Shown: positions 40,006 through 49,206, numbered from the stretch's first letter. The stretch: 64,000 bases of DNA from Pluralibacter gergoviae ATCC 33028 = NBRC 105706 (GCF_001598855.1 NZ_BCZS01000019.1:23433-87432), one strand, 5' to 3'. Notes: generated from the letters alone by a model not told the origin. A program made the numbers and translations.

Positions 40006-41001
40006 ATGAAAAAGAAAAGACCCGTACTTCAGGACGTTGCCGATCGCGTCGGCGTCACCAAAATGACGGTCAGCCGTTTTTTGCGTAATCCCGAACAGGT
40101 TTCGGTGGCGCTGCGCGGTAAAATTGCCGCTGCGCTTGATGAACTGGGCTATATTCCCAACCGCGCGCCTGACATTCTCTCCAACTCCACCAGCCGGGCT
40201 ATTGGCGTACTGCTTCCCTCGCTGACCAACCAGGTCTTTGCCGAGGTGCTCAAGGGCATTGAGAGCGTGACCGACGCCTACGGCTACCAGGCGATGCTGG
40301 CCCACTACGGCTATAAGCCGGAAATGGAAGAGGAGCGGCTGGAGTCGATGCTGTCGTGGAATATTGACGGCCTGATCCTCTCCGAACGCAACCACACGCC
40401 GCGCACCCGCAAAATGATTGAGGTCGCCGGGATTCCGGTGGTCGAGCTGATGGACAGCCAGTCTCCCTGTATCGATATTGCGGTGGGTTTTGATAATTTC
40501 GAAGCCGCCCGCCAGATGACGGCGGCGCTTATTGCCCGCGGCCATCGCCATATTGCCTACCTCGGCGCCCGCCTCGATGAGCGCACCATTATCAAACAGC
40601 GCGGCTATGAGCAGGCGATGCGCGACGCCGATCTTGCGGCCTACAGCGTGATGGTGGAGCAGTCTTCCTCATATTCAGCCGGTATTGAGCTGATGCGCCA
40701 GGCGCGCCGCGAGTATCCCCAGCTCGACGGCATCTTCTGTACCAACGATGACCTTGCGGTCGGCGCCGCCTTTGAGTGCCAGCGGCTGGGGCTGAATATC
40801 CCCGCCGATATGGCCATCGCCGGTTTCCACGGTCACGATATTGGCCAGGCCATGGAGCCGCGGCTTGCCAGCGTGCTGACCCCGCGCGAGCGGATGGGGA
40901 AGATTGGCGCAGAGCGCCTGCTGGCCCGTATCCGTGGTGAAATAGTTACGCCGAAAATGTTAGATTTAGGTTTCACATTGTCACCGGGCGGATCTATTTA
41001 A
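40006..41001 (+). CDS. gntR: Gluconate operon repressor GntR (LacI family)
   Basis: 331 residues, the E. coli length. The N-terminal helix-turn-helix is VLQDVADRVGVTKMTVSRFL, followed by a periplasmic-binding-protein-like sensor domain. It represses gluconate uptake and Entner-Doudoroff genes until gluconate is present. Its operators are visible just before gntK, the next gene. Confidence 0.96.
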   Translation: MKKKRPVLQDVADRVGVTKMTVSRFLRNPEQVSVALRGKIAAALDELGYIPNRAPDILSNSTSRAIGVLLPSLTNQVFAEVLKGIESVTDAYGYQAMLAHYGYKPEMEEERLESMLSWNIDGLILSERNHTPRTRKMIEVAGIPVVELMDSQSPCIDIAVGFDNFEAARQMTAALIARGHRHIAYLGARLDERTIIKQRGYEQAMRDADLAAYSVMVEQSSSYSAGIELMRQARREYPQLDGIFCTNDDLAVGAAFECQRLGLNIPADMAIAGFHGHDIGQAMEPRLASVLTPRERMGKIGAERLLARIRGEIVTPKMLDLGFTLSPGGSI

Positions 41002-41010
41002 TCCAACAAT

Positions 41011-41026
41011 TTTGAAGTGGATCACA
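41011..41026 (+). promoter_or_regulatory. Putative CRP site upstream of gntK
   Basis: TTTGA-AGTGGA-TCACA matches the CRP consensus TGTGA-N6-TCACA at nine of ten positions. It lies about 80 bp before the GntR boxes; E. coli gntKU is CRP-activated. Confidence 0.55.
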
Positions 41027-41091
41027 CAACGCAGTTTCTCAGCCATTTATCGCACGGATGGTGATTGCTTATCAATTGGCCTGGCAGGACA

Positions 41092-41121
41092 ATGTTACCG
41101 ATAACATTTTACCCGTAACAT
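41092..41121 (+). promoter_or_regulatory. Two adjoining GntR operators
   Basis: ATGTTACCGATAACAT (41092-41107) and ATTTTACCCGTAACAT (41106-41121) both resemble the GntR consensus ATGTTACCGGTAACAT and overlap by two bases. They lie 25-54 bp before the gntK start. Confidence 0.85.
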
Positions 41122-41145
41122 TCGTAATAATTTCTGGAGGCCGCT

Positions 41146-41676
41146 TTGAGCACGACCAATCACGAGCACCATGTCTATGTCCTGATGGGCGTATCCGGTA
41201 GCGGTAAATCCGCCGTCGCCAGCGAAGTGGCACATCGTCTGAATGCCGCATTCCTGGACGGGGACTTCCTCCATCCGCGCAGCAACATTGAAAAAATGTC
41301 CTCCGGCGCGCCGCTGAATGACGATGACCGTAAACCGTGGCTGCAGGCGCTGAACGATGCCGCTTTTGCGATGCAGCGGACCAACAAAGTGTCGCTGATC
41401 GTCTGTTCCGCGCTGAAAAAAACCTATCGCGATATTCTGCGCGAAGGTAACCCGAACCTCTCCTTTATCTATCTGAAAGGGGACTTTGAGTTAATTGAGA
41501 GCCGCCTGAAGGCGCGCAAGGGCCACTTCTTTAAAACCCAGATGCTGGTAACGCAGTTTGAAACGCTGCAGGAGCCGAATGCCGAAGAGCGCGACGTACT
41601 GATCGTTGATATCGACCAGCCGCTGGAAGGTGTTGTCTCCAGCACCATCGATCTGATCGAAAAGGGCAGTAAATAG
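41146..41676 (+). CDS. gntK: Gluconokinase GntK
   Basis: 176 residues starting at a TTG with TGGAGG 5 nt upstream; the N-terminus MSTTNHEHHVYVLMG matches E. coli GntK. P-loop GVSGSGKS at residues 15-22. It phosphorylates gluconate to 6-phosphogluconate. The stop overlaps the gntU start (TAGTG). Confidence 0.95.
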   Translation: MSTTNHEHHVYVLMGVSGSGKSAVASEVAHRLNAAFLDGDFLHPRSNIEKMSSGAPLNDDDRKPWLQALNDAAFAMQRTNKVSLIVCSALKKTYRDILREGNPNLSFIYLKGDFELIESRLKARKGHFFKTQMLVTQFETLQEPNAEERDVLIVDIDQPLEGVVSSTIDLIEKGSK

Positions 41677-43019
41677 TGACAACATTAACGTTAGTCTTAA
41701 CAGCGGTCGGCTCCGTGCTGCTCCTGCTGTTTTTAGTCATGAAGGCGCGTATGCACGCCTTCCTGGCGCTTATGGTGGTTTCTATTGGCGCAGGTCTGTT
41801 CTCCGGTATGCCGCTGGAAAAAATTGCGGCAACCATGGAGAAGGGGATGGGAGGCACGCTGGGTTTCCTGGCTATCGTAGTCGCGCTCGGCGCGATGTTC
41901 GGTAAGATCCTGCACGAAACGGGCGCAGTCGACCAGATCGCCCTCAAGATGCTGAAATCTTTCGGCCACAATCGCGCCCACTACGCCATCGGCGTTGCCG
42001 GCCTGATTTGCGCCCTGCCGCTGTTCTTTGAAGTGGCCATCGTGCTGCTGATCAGCGTGGCGTTCTCTATGGCGCGCCACACCGGCACCAACCTGGTGAA
42101 GCTGGTCATTCCGCTGTTTGCGGGCGTAGCCGCCGCCGCCGCGTTCCTGCTGCCGGGGCCTGCGCCGATGCTGCTGGCCTCCCAGATGCACGCCGACTTT
42201 GGCTGGATGATCCTCATCGGTCTGTGCGCGGCGATCCCGGGCATGATTATCGCCGGTCCGCTGTGGGGCAGCTTTATCAGCCGCCACGTTGAGCTGCACA
42301 TTCCTGACGAAACCGCTGAGCCGCACCTGGGCGAAGGCGCGAAGCTGCCGTCTTTCGGCTTCAGCCTGTCGCTGATCATGCTGCCGCTGGTACTGGTTGG
42401 CCTGAAAACTATCGCCTCCCACTTCGTTCCTCAGGGATCAACGGCCTACGAGTGGTTTGAATTTATCGGCCATCCGTTTATCGCTATCCTGATCGCCTGC
42501 CTGGTGGCTATCTACGGTCTGGCGTTCCGCCAGGGGATGGCGAAGGACCGCGTGATGGAGATCTGCGGCGCGGCGCTGCAGCCTGCGGGTATCATCCTGC
42601 TGGTTATCGGCGCCGGCGGCGTGTTCAAGCAGGTGCTGGTGGATTCCGGCGTTGGCCACGCGCTGGGCGATGCCCTGAATGGCATGGGCCTGCCGATTGC
42701 GCTGACCTGCTTTATCCTCGCTGCGGCGGTACGTATTATTCAGGGTTCGGCAACCGTTGCCTGCCTGACCGCCGTCGGTCTGGTGATGCCGGTGGTTGAG
42801 CAGCTGAACTACAGCGGCGCGCAGATGGCGGCGCTTTCCATCTGTATCGCGGGCGGCTCCATCGTGGTCAGCCACGTGAACGACGCCGGCTTCTGGCTGT
42901 TCGGTAAGTTTACCGGCGCGACCGAAGCGCAGACGCTGAAAACCTGGACGATGATGGAAACCATCCTCGGCACCGTCGGTGCCATCGTCGGGATGATCGC
43001 GTTCTCGCTGCTGAGCTAA
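41676..43019 (+). CDS. gntU: Low-affinity gluconate transporter GntU
   Basis: 447 residues with a GTG start coupled to gntK. About twelve hydrophobic segments; GntP family. The stretches VCALPLFFEV-like ICALPLFFEVAIVLL and VVSHVNDAGFWLFGKF are family signatures. It imports gluconate with protons. A strong terminator follows. Confidence 0.95.
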   Translation: MTTLTLVLTAVGSVLLLLFLVMKARMHAFLALMVVSIGAGLFSGMPLEKIAATMEKGMGGTLGFLAIVVALGAMFGKILHETGAVDQIALKMLKSFGHNRAHYAIGVAGLICALPLFFEVAIVLLISVAFSMARHTGTNLVKLVIPLFAGVAAAAAFLLPGPAPMLLASQMHADFGWMILIGLCAAIPGMIIAGPLWGSFISRHVELHIPDETAEPHLGEGAKLPSFGFSLSLIMLPLVLVGLKTIASHFVPQGSTAYEWFEFIGHPFIAILIACLVAIYGLAFRQGMAKDRVMEICGAALQPAGIILLVIGAGGVFKQVLVDSGVGHALGDALNGMGLPIALTCFILAAAVRIIQGSATVACLTAVGLVMPVVEQLNYSGAQMAALSICIAGGSIVVSHVNDAGFWLFGKFTGATEAQTLKTWTMMETILGTVGAIVGMIAFSLLS

Positions 43020-43026
43020 TTCCCGC

Positions 43027-43056
43027 AAGCCCTTTCCCGACGGGAAAGGGCTTTTG
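43027..43056 (+). terminator. gntKU terminator
   Basis: AAGCCCTTTCCCG pairs with CGGGAAAGGGCTT around a 1-2 nt turn, followed by TTGTTTATTT. Confidence 0.92.
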
Positions 43057-43295
43057 TTTATTTATCGCTTCCCGCCGCACTTCTCACTGATTCAGACTGT
43101 AAATCATCGTTTTCTCGTAAATTGTCGCCTCTCCCTACCCGAATCAATAAATCGCGAATTATTGCCAGATACTCCTCTTATTCTGCCGAAGAGTCGTTGT
43201 ATTAATATTCTGACTGAATCAGCCGTCACCCGGCTATTCAGAATGGAGTCTCGTTGGGAGATATCATTACTCTGCGAACTAATAAGGATATATCA
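43057..43295 (+). promoter_or_regulatory. Leader and promoter region of the fimbrial operon
   Basis: About 240 bp, much more AT-rich than the flanks, with no gene. Two 9-bp segments, CTGATTCAG (43087-43095) and CTGAATCAG (43214-43222), are exact reverse complements 118 bp apart. A GCCG/CGGC hairpin lies near 43222-43234. AAGGA precedes the first fimbrial start. Confidence 0.5.
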
Positions 43296-43853
43296 ATGAA
43301 CAAGAGGTCATTGCTGTGCGCGATGCTACTTGGCGCATTACCCGCCGCCGCGCTGGCCGCGCCCACGGTCACGTTTGAAGGGGAGGTCACGGACCAAACC
43401 TGTAAAGTGATGATTAACGGGCAGACCAGTGCCGTGGTGCTGCTGCCGACCGTATCAATGAGCGAATTTGGCGGGTCGCTGGCGAATGGGCAAACGGCGG
43501 GACTGACGCCGTTTACCGTCTCCCTGACCGGCTGTACGGCGCCGACGGACGCGGCGGTGGATATTAAGACCGTTTTTCTCGGCTATGACGTTGACGCGGC
43601 GACCGGCGTACTGGGAAACCGGGCAACGGCCAATGCGGCGAAGGGGTTCGGTATTCAGCTGACTGAAAAGTCTGACGATAAGGACAGCGGTATTGTTCTC
43701 TCCGGCATGACGCCGGTTGCCGGGCTGACGCTGCCGAAAGATGCGACGGAAACGGAGCATCAATTTGGCGCGCAATATTTTGTCATTGAAGCCAGCGGCG
43801 CTCAGGCGGGGAAAATTACCGCCGTTGCTGAATATACCCTCAGTTACTTTTAA
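43296..43853 (+). CDS. Major fimbrial subunit, type-1-like
   Basis: 185 residues: a Sec signal peptide (to ALAA) and a pilin domain. The two cysteines of DQTCKVM and LTGCTAP fit the pilin disulfide, and the C-terminal strand AEYTLSYF has the alternating hydrophobic pattern and penultimate Tyr used in donor-strand exchange. AAGGA lies 7 nt before the ATG; longer in-frame starts lack a signal peptide at the N-terminus. First gene of a five-gene chaperone-usher operon. Confidence 0.88.
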   Translation: MNKRSLLCAMLLGALPAAALAAPTVTFEGEVTDQTCKVMINGQTSAVVLLPTVSMSEFGGSLANGQTAGLTPFTVSLTGCTAPTDAAVDIKTVFLGYDVDAATGVLGNRATANAAKGFGIQLTEKSDDKDSGIVLSGMTPVAGLTLPKDATETEHQFGAQYFVIEASGAQAGKITAVAEYTLSYF

Positions 43854-43862
43854 TCACGATCC

Positions 43863-43888
43863 TCTGGCCGGACGCTCGTGCGGCCAGA
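43863..43888 (+). repeat. Hairpin after the major fimbrial subunit gene
   Basis: TCTGGCCG (43863-43870) and CGGCCAGA (43881-43888) around a 10-nt loop, without T run. Such hairpins often stabilise pilin mRNA upstream of less-expressed assembly genes (inference). Confidence 0.6.
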
Positions 43889-43909
43889 AATAACGCTTCG
43901 AGGCCAGGG

Positions 43910-44614
43910 ATGCGCGCCTGTTTATTGTTAGGAGTGGCGCTGACGCTTGTTTGCAGCCACCCTGTCTTTGCCGGCATTGTGATGACCGGCACCCGGGTAA
44001 TTTATCCCGCCGACGCGCGGGAAAAGTCGGTGCAGCTAAGCAACACCGGCACCCGCCCCTATATTGTTCAGATGCAGATGGATGACGGCAGGCCCGGCGA
44101 CGGGCAGGCCAGCGATGCTTTTGTACTCACGCCGCCCATTTTTCGCATGGAGCCGGGCGCCGGTCAGTCGGTCCGCCTGCGCTACGTGGGAAAAGCGCTG
44201 CCGCAGGACAGGGAGTCGCTGTTCTACCTGAGCTTCACCCAGCTGCCCGCCGCGACGACCGCTGAGCAGAGCGGCAACCAGCTGGTGCTGGCGGTGACCA
44301 ACCGGGTGAAGGTGTTCTGGCGCCCGCGCGGCCTGACCGACGATGCGGAGGCGATAGCCCGGGGCCTGACGCTCCGCCTCAGCGGCAATACTTTCCACGT
44401 CAGCAACCCGTCGGGGCGCTTTGCCAGCGTGCGCCGCGCCAGCCTGGTGGTCAATGGCCGCGAGATCCGGCTGGCGGAGTCCGCGATGGTGGCGCCGAAG
44501 TCGACGGCTGAATGGCGGCCTTCGGCGCCGGTCAGCGGCCTGCGGGGCGCGCGCCTGCGGCTGGTGCTGGTGAACGACTACGGCAGCGATGTTGTCACCG
44601 AGCGGGTGCTGTAA
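43910..44614 (+). CDS. Periplasmic fimbrial chaperone (first)
   Basis: 234 residues with a Sec signal (to VFA). A PapD/FimC-type chaperone: GTRVIYPADAREKSVQLSN holds the conserved subunit-anchoring Arg, and RVKVFWRP the matching Lys. The short F1-G1 loop suggests the FGS subclass. It escorts subunits to the usher. Differs clearly from the second chaperone of the operon. Confidence 0.9.
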   Translation: MRACLLLGVALTLVCSHPVFAGIVMTGTRVIYPADAREKSVQLSNTGTRPYIVQMQMDDGRPGDGQASDAFVLTPPIFRMEPGAGQSVRLRYVGKALPQDRESLFYLSFTQLPAATTAEQSGNQLVLAVTNRVKVFWRPRGLTDDAEAIARGLTLRLSGNTFHVSNPSGRFASVRRASLVVNGREIRLAESAMVAPKSTAEWRPSAPVSGLRGARLRLVLVNDYGSDVVTERVL

Positions 44615-44629
44615 ACGCGGTCGGCGAAG

Positions 44630-47137
44630 ATGAAATATTGCCTGATACTCTGCCTGTTGCTTCTCTGTCCCACCGGGGCAAGGGCCGCCGACGGGCCCTC
44701 CTCGCCCGCGCTGGCCGACGATGATGAGTATCATTTTTCGCCCGAGCTGTTTCGCGGCGGGCGATTCAGCGAGGCGCGCCTTGCGCAGTTGACGAAAAAG
44801 CACGACGTCGCCGCCGGTACATATAAGCTGGATCTGTACCTCAACGGTGAATTTATTGATGCCGCTGAAGTTGAGGTTATCCGGCAGGGCAGCGGCCGCG
44901 CCGCGCCCTGTCTGCGCCCGGAGGTCTACCGGCGCATCGGCATCAGGCGAGCAGGACAGGCGGCGGATGAAAGCCGCTGCCTTGTTTTTGAGCGTGAAGT
45001 GCAGGGCGGTCAGGCGGCGGTCGATATGGCCAGGCTGCGGCTCAACCTCAGCGCGCCCAGGGCGGCGCTCAACCGCGCGCCGCGCGGCTATGTCGACCCG
45101 CAGGATCTGACCACCGGCAGCACCATCGGCTTTATTAACTACCTCAGCAATTACTATCACGTCGATTACGCCAGGGGGGCGGGAGGCAGCCGGGATTCGG
45201 CGTGGCTCTCGCTGAACGGCGGGGTCAACGCCGCCGGCTGGCAGTACCGGCAGCTGTCCAACCTCAGCTGGAGCCGCGAGGCGGGCTACCGCTGGTATAC
45301 CCTTCGCAGCTACCTGCAAAAGCCGCTGCCGGGCATCGGAAGCCAGCTGATGCTGGGCGAGCTGGTGACCTCGGGGCGCTTTTTCTCGGGGCTGAGCTAT
45401 CGCGGCGCGGCGCTGGCGACGGACGACCGCATGCTGCCGGACGCGATGCGCGGCTATGCGCCGGTCATCGCCGGGGTCGCCGCCAGCAACGCCAGGGTGT
45501 TGGTGCGCCAGAACGGCCAGGAGATTTACCAGACCACCGTGGCGCCGGGCGCATTTGAGATTAACGATCTCTATCCCACCAGCTACAGCGGCGATCTGGA
45601 GGTTGAGGTGATCGAGGCCGACGGCGCGGTGAAGTCCTTCAGCGTGCCGTTCTCGGCAGTGCCCGAGTCCATGCGCCCGGGCATCTCGCGCTTTAACATT
45701 GAAACCGGCAGGATCCGCGACGGCGGCGACGCGTCGTGGTTTGGCGATCTCACCTGGCAGCGCGGCCTGAGTAATGCGATTACTTTTAACAGCGGGCTGC
45801 GCCTTGCCGACGGCTACCGGGCCGGCATGCTGGGCGGCGTTTACAGCAGCCGTCTGGGGGCCGTGGGGCTGGATGTCACCGCATCGCAGGCGCGCATGCC
45901 CGGTGCCGGTAACGTGCACGGCTGGATGAGCCACCTTTCATGGAGCAAAACCTTCCAGCCGACCGGCACCACGTTCTCTCTGGCGGGCTACCGCTACTCG
46001 ACGCGCGGCTATCGCGATCTCAGCGATGTGCTGGGCATCCGCAGCGCGGCGAGGGCCGGAGAGGGCTGGTGGTCCACTACCTCCTCCCAGCATTCGCGGT
46101 TCGATATCTCGCTGAGCCAGAGCCTGCAGCGGCTGGGCAGCCTGTTTGCCACCGGCTCGACCCAGAGCTATCGCGACGGGCGCAGCCGCGACACCCAGCT
46201 GCAGCTCGGCTACGGCAACAGTTTTCTCCACGGCATCGGTATGAATCTCACCGTTGGCCGCCAGCGGTCCGGCGGCCACGGCGAGCGCGGGCGGCTGCAG
46301 ACCTTCAGTTCGCTCTCTTTCTCGCTTCCGCTGGGCAAACCGACCCTGAGCACCTCCATCACCCGCGCCAGCGGCGGCGGCACCCAGTACCAGAGTTCGC
46401 TCTCCGGCTCGCTGGGCGAACAGCAGGCTACCGGCTACGGCCTCAGCGTCAGCCACGACCGCCACCACGGCCAGACCACGGTCGGCGGCAACCTGCAGCG
46501 GCGGCTGCAGGAGACGACGCTGGGCTTCAATGCCTCGCGCGGCGACGGCTACTGGCAGGCATCGGCCAATGCCCAGGGGGCGCTGGCTATTCACGGCGGC
46601 GGGCTGACCCTCGGCCACTACCTGAGCGACACCTTCGCGCTGGTGGAGGCCAAAGGCGCAGAGGGGGCCAGGGTCTACAACGCCCACGAGGTCACGATTG
46701 ATAAAAGCGGCTATGCGCTGATCCCGGCGGTCACCCCCTACCGCTACAACCGCATCACCCTCGACCCGCAGGAGATGGACGGCGGCGCCGAGCTTATCGA
46801 CAGCGAGCGGCGCATCGCCCCGGTGGCGGGCGCGGCCGCGAAGGTGGTGTTCCGCACCCGCCGCGGCACCGCGATGCTGATCAAATCCACCCTGCCCGAC
46901 GGCTCGCCGGTGCCGCTGGGCGCCGACGTACTCGATGAGGCCGGGACGACGGTCGGCATGGCCGGACAGGGCGGGCAGATTTACGTGCGCAGCGAACGCG
47001 ACAAGGGAAGGCTGATTGTCCGCTGGGGCGATGGGGCGGCAGAGCGCTGTGGGCTGGCGTTTCAGTTATCCAGTGCCGATGTCGACAAGCCAATGGTCCG
47101 CCTGGCGTCAGTCTGTTCACCTGAAGGAGTTAAGTGA
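44630..47137 (+). CDS. Outer-membrane fimbrial usher
   Basis: 835 residues with signal peptide. N-terminal domain begins EYHFSPELFRGGRFSEARLAQL; a 24-strand barrel region with plug follows (PVIAGVAASNARVLVRQNGQEIYQTTV and PGAFEINDLYPTSYSGDLEV regions), then the C-terminal domains with FRTRRGTAMLIKS and CGLAFQLSS. It is the secretion pore and assembly platform for the fimbria. Starts 15 bp after the chaperone gene; adhesin gene follows by 3 bp. Confidence 0.92.
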   Translation: MKYCLILCLLLLCPTGARAADGPSSPALADDDEYHFSPELFRGGRFSEARLAQLTKKHDVAAGTYKLDLYLNGEFIDAAEVEVIRQGSGRAAPCLRPEVYRRIGIRRAGQAADESRCLVFEREVQGGQAAVDMARLRLNLSAPRAALNRAPRGYVDPQDLTTGSTIGFINYLSNYYHVDYARGAGGSRDSAWLSLNGGVNAAGWQYRQLSNLSWSREAGYRWYTLRSYLQKPLPGIGSQLMLGELVTSGRFFSGLSYRGAALATDDRMLPDAMRGYAPVIAGVAASNARVLVRQNGQEIYQTTVAPGAFEINDLYPTSYSGDLEVEVIEADGAVKSFSVPFSAVPESMRPGISRFNIETGRIRDGGDASWFGDLTWQRGLSNAITFNSGLRLADGYRAGMLGGVYSSRLGAVGLDVTASQARMPGAGNVHGWMSHLSWSKTFQPTGTTFSLAGYRYSTRGYRDLSDVLGIRSAARAGEGWWSTTSSQHSRFDISLSQSLQRLGSLFATGSTQSYRDGRSRDTQLQLGYGNSFLHGIGMNLTVGRQRSGGHGERGRLQTFSSLSFSLPLGKPTLSTSITRASGGGTQYQSSLSGSLGEQQATGYGLSVSHDRHHGQTTVGGNLQRRLQETTLGFNASRGDGYWQASANAQGALAIHGGGLTLGHYLSDTFALVEAKGAEGARVYNAHEVTIDKSGYALIPAVTPYRYNRITLDPQEMDGGAELIDSERRIAPVAGAAAKVVFRTRRGTAMLIKSTLPDGSPVPLGADVLDEAGTTVGMAGQGGQIYVRSERDKGRLIVRWGDGAAERCGLAFQLSSADVDKPMVRLASVCSPEGVK

Positions 47138-47140
47138 AAT

Positions 47141-48478
47141 ATGAGAAGAGATTTCCCGATGATATTCAGACGCTGGGTCTGGCTAGTATTGCTATTGGCC
47201 GCTGCGCCAGGGTGGAGCCGGTGTACCAACACCAAGGCCGGACAGACTGAAAATGAATACACGGCAATTATCCCCTTTGGCAAGGTTAACCTTACCGATG
47301 TGCATCTCGCCCCGGTTGGTTCCCTGCTGGCAAGCGTCGTGGTTCCGCCAACCAATTATACTTACGGCGGCGCATCGGGGGCTACGGTGCTCTGGGAGTG
47401 TGATGAAGCCGATCTTAGCAGTATCTATTTTCTGGTGGCGACGAATGGGGACGACCGCGTAGGGGGGTTTTACGATCTCGGCGCTGTCGATGGGCTGGCG
47501 AACGTATATGCCACCTGGTTTGCCTATGTCGGTATTCGACAGACCATGGCGGGTGTCACCCTGACCCGCTACTGGCAGAAGGTGCCAATAACCAACTGGA
47601 ATAAAACGGATAAAGGTAAAGTTCAGATCAGGCTACAGGATATTCCGCCGCTGCAGGCTGAGCTATATCGTATTAGCACCTTACCCGGAACCTCATCAAA
47701 CTCTTACTGGTGTGGAAATAACAATACCGACGGTGGCGGCATTCGTTTTGCAAAGCCCGGCGGGGCGGTGTATTCCTGTACTCAGCCGAACAGCTATATC
47801 CAGCTTTCCAGTAATGACGACAATGTTGTCCCTTTCGCGCACGATCTGCCCGGCGAGGACAGCGCAACGCACTATGATTTCTGGGGCGTAGACAACGGCT
47901 TCGGCTACGGTATGCGCACCGGCAGCACCCTCTACAGCAACCCCACCTGCGTTGCCCGCAGCGCCGATCCGCTGGTGGTCCTGCCGCCAATATCCGTCAA
48001 CGATCTGAATAACGGCCTGACCAGCGGCGCCCGCTTCTCCGTGCTGGTGGAGTGCAGCGAAGCGGCGCAGTCGGGGGTAGGCGACACCCAGACGGCGATG
48101 GGCTTTCAGGTGTCCGAAGGCGCGTTCTCCGCCGCGAAGACGCTGGGGCTGGTCAACGCCAGCGGCGGCGTCAGCGCCCTGGTGTCCGACAACTACTTTG
48201 CCAACGGCGTGGCGAAGGGCGTGGGCATCACCCTGGCACATAGCAGCGCGCCCGGCGCGCCGCTGACCCTGCTCGGCCAGCCCGCTGCGGCAGCGGGCGG
48301 CGCGGCGGCCGGGTGGTATCCCGTCCTGCAGGGGGCGACAAAGGCGGGCAGCGCCCTTAACGGCTACAGCCATTACACCTACTCGCTGATTGCGACCCTC
48401 AAAAAGCTTAACGACACTCAGAACGTGACGGCGGGCAGGGTAAAGGCCACCGCCTACGTGGTGGTGAAGATGCAATGA
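47141..48478 (+). CDS. Putative two-domain fimbrial tip adhesin
   Basis: 445 residues. After a signal peptide (MIFRRWVWLVLLLAAAPGWS) comes a large N-terminal domain with few relatives recognisable (residues about 25-265, cysteines in LWECDEAD, SYWCGNNN and VYSCTQPN), then a C-terminal pilin domain with cysteines in NPTCVAR and VLVECSE. Position after the usher and this build suggest a receptor-binding tip protein. The first 700 bp are visibly less GC-rich than the rest. A start at 47159 is also possible. Confidence 0.78.
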   Translation: MRRDFPMIFRRWVWLVLLLAAAPGWSRCTNTKAGQTENEYTAIIPFGKVNLTDVHLAPVGSLLASVVVPPTNYTYGGASGATVLWECDEADLSSIYFLVATNGDDRVGGFYDLGAVDGLANVYATWFAYVGIRQTMAGVTLTRYWQKVPITNWNKTDKGKVQIRLQDIPPLQAELYRISTLPGTSSNSYWCGNNNTDGGGIRFAKPGGAVYSCTQPNSYIQLSSNDDNVVPFAHDLPGEDSATHYDFWGVDNGFGYGMRTGSTLYSNPTCVARSADPLVVLPPISVNDLNNGLTSGARFSVLVECSEAAQSGVGDTQTAMGFQVSEGAFSAAKTLGLVNASGGVSALVSDNYFANGVAKGVGITLAHSSAPGAPLTLLGQPAAAAGGAAAGWYPVLQGATKAGSALNGYSHYTYSLIATLKKLNDTQNVTAGRVKATAYVVVKMQ

Positions 48479-49206
48479 TCAGAATCGCGCTTACCGCACT
48501 GCTCTGCCTGCTGACCGCGCTGCCGCTAAGGGCGGGGATCCTCGCCGACGGCACCCGGGTGATCTATCCGGCGCAGCGCCGGGAGAAAACGCTGATGCTG
48601 GCGAACACCAACCGCTATCCGGTTATCGTGCAGAGCTGGGTGGACGACGGCGAGGGCAATCCGGAGCTCGCCCGCGCGCCCTTCGTGGTGCTGCCGGCGG
48701 TGTTCCGCCTGGCGCCCGGCGAGCGGCAGGCTATCCGCATTATCTACAATCAGGACCCGCTGCCGCCGGACCGCGAGTCGGTTTTCTGGCTAAACCTCTA
48801 TGAAATTCCGCCTGAGACGCGCGGCCAGGCCGAGACTCCCCGCGTGACGCTGGCGATGAATACCCAGCTGAAGCTGTTCTGGCGCCCGGCGGGCCTTACC
48901 GCCGCGCTGGATAAGGCGGTCGATAAGCTGCGTTTTCGGCTGGTGAGGGAGGGAACGGGCTGGGCCATAGAGTGCGAAAACCCCACGCCGCTGAACGTCT
49001 CCTTTACCTCGCTGCAGCTGGCGGGCGGCGCGGGCGCGGCGCCGGATATGGATATGATGACCCGCGCCTTCAGCACCCGCCGCTATACGCTGAGCGGCCC
49101 GCCGGGCGGGGCCCGGCAGATCCGCTTTAGCTGGCTGGATGAGCATGGCGCGGCCAAAACGGGAACGGCGGCGATAGGGCGGGTTATCCCTTCATCCACA
49201 CCCTGA
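48475..49206 (+). CDS. Periplasmic fimbrial chaperone (second)
   Basis: 243 residues with a Sec signal (to LRA). PapD-type: GTRVIYPAQRREKTLMLAN and TQLKLFWRPAGL carry the conserved Arg and Lys. It overlaps the adhesin stop (ATGA) and so may serve that protein in particular (inference). The 3' end overlaps the convergent yhgN gene by 23 bp with no terminator between. Confidence 0.88.
   Translation: MIRIALTALLCLLTALPLRAGILADGTRVIYPAQRREKTLMLANTNRYPVIVQSWVDDGEGNPELARAPFVVLPAVFRLAPGERQAIRIIYNQDPLPPDRESVFWLNLYEIPPETRGQAETPRVTLAMNTQLKLFWRPAGLTAALDKAVDKLRFRLVREGTGWAIECENPTPLNVSFTSLQLAGGAGAAPDMDMMTRAFSTRRYTLSGPPGGARQIRFSWLDEHGAAKTGTAAIGRVIPSSTP

Noticed and set aside
44036..45934. A 632-codon frame opposite the chaperone and usher
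   Set aside because: Spans two genes and their spacer; composition is that of a shadow frame.
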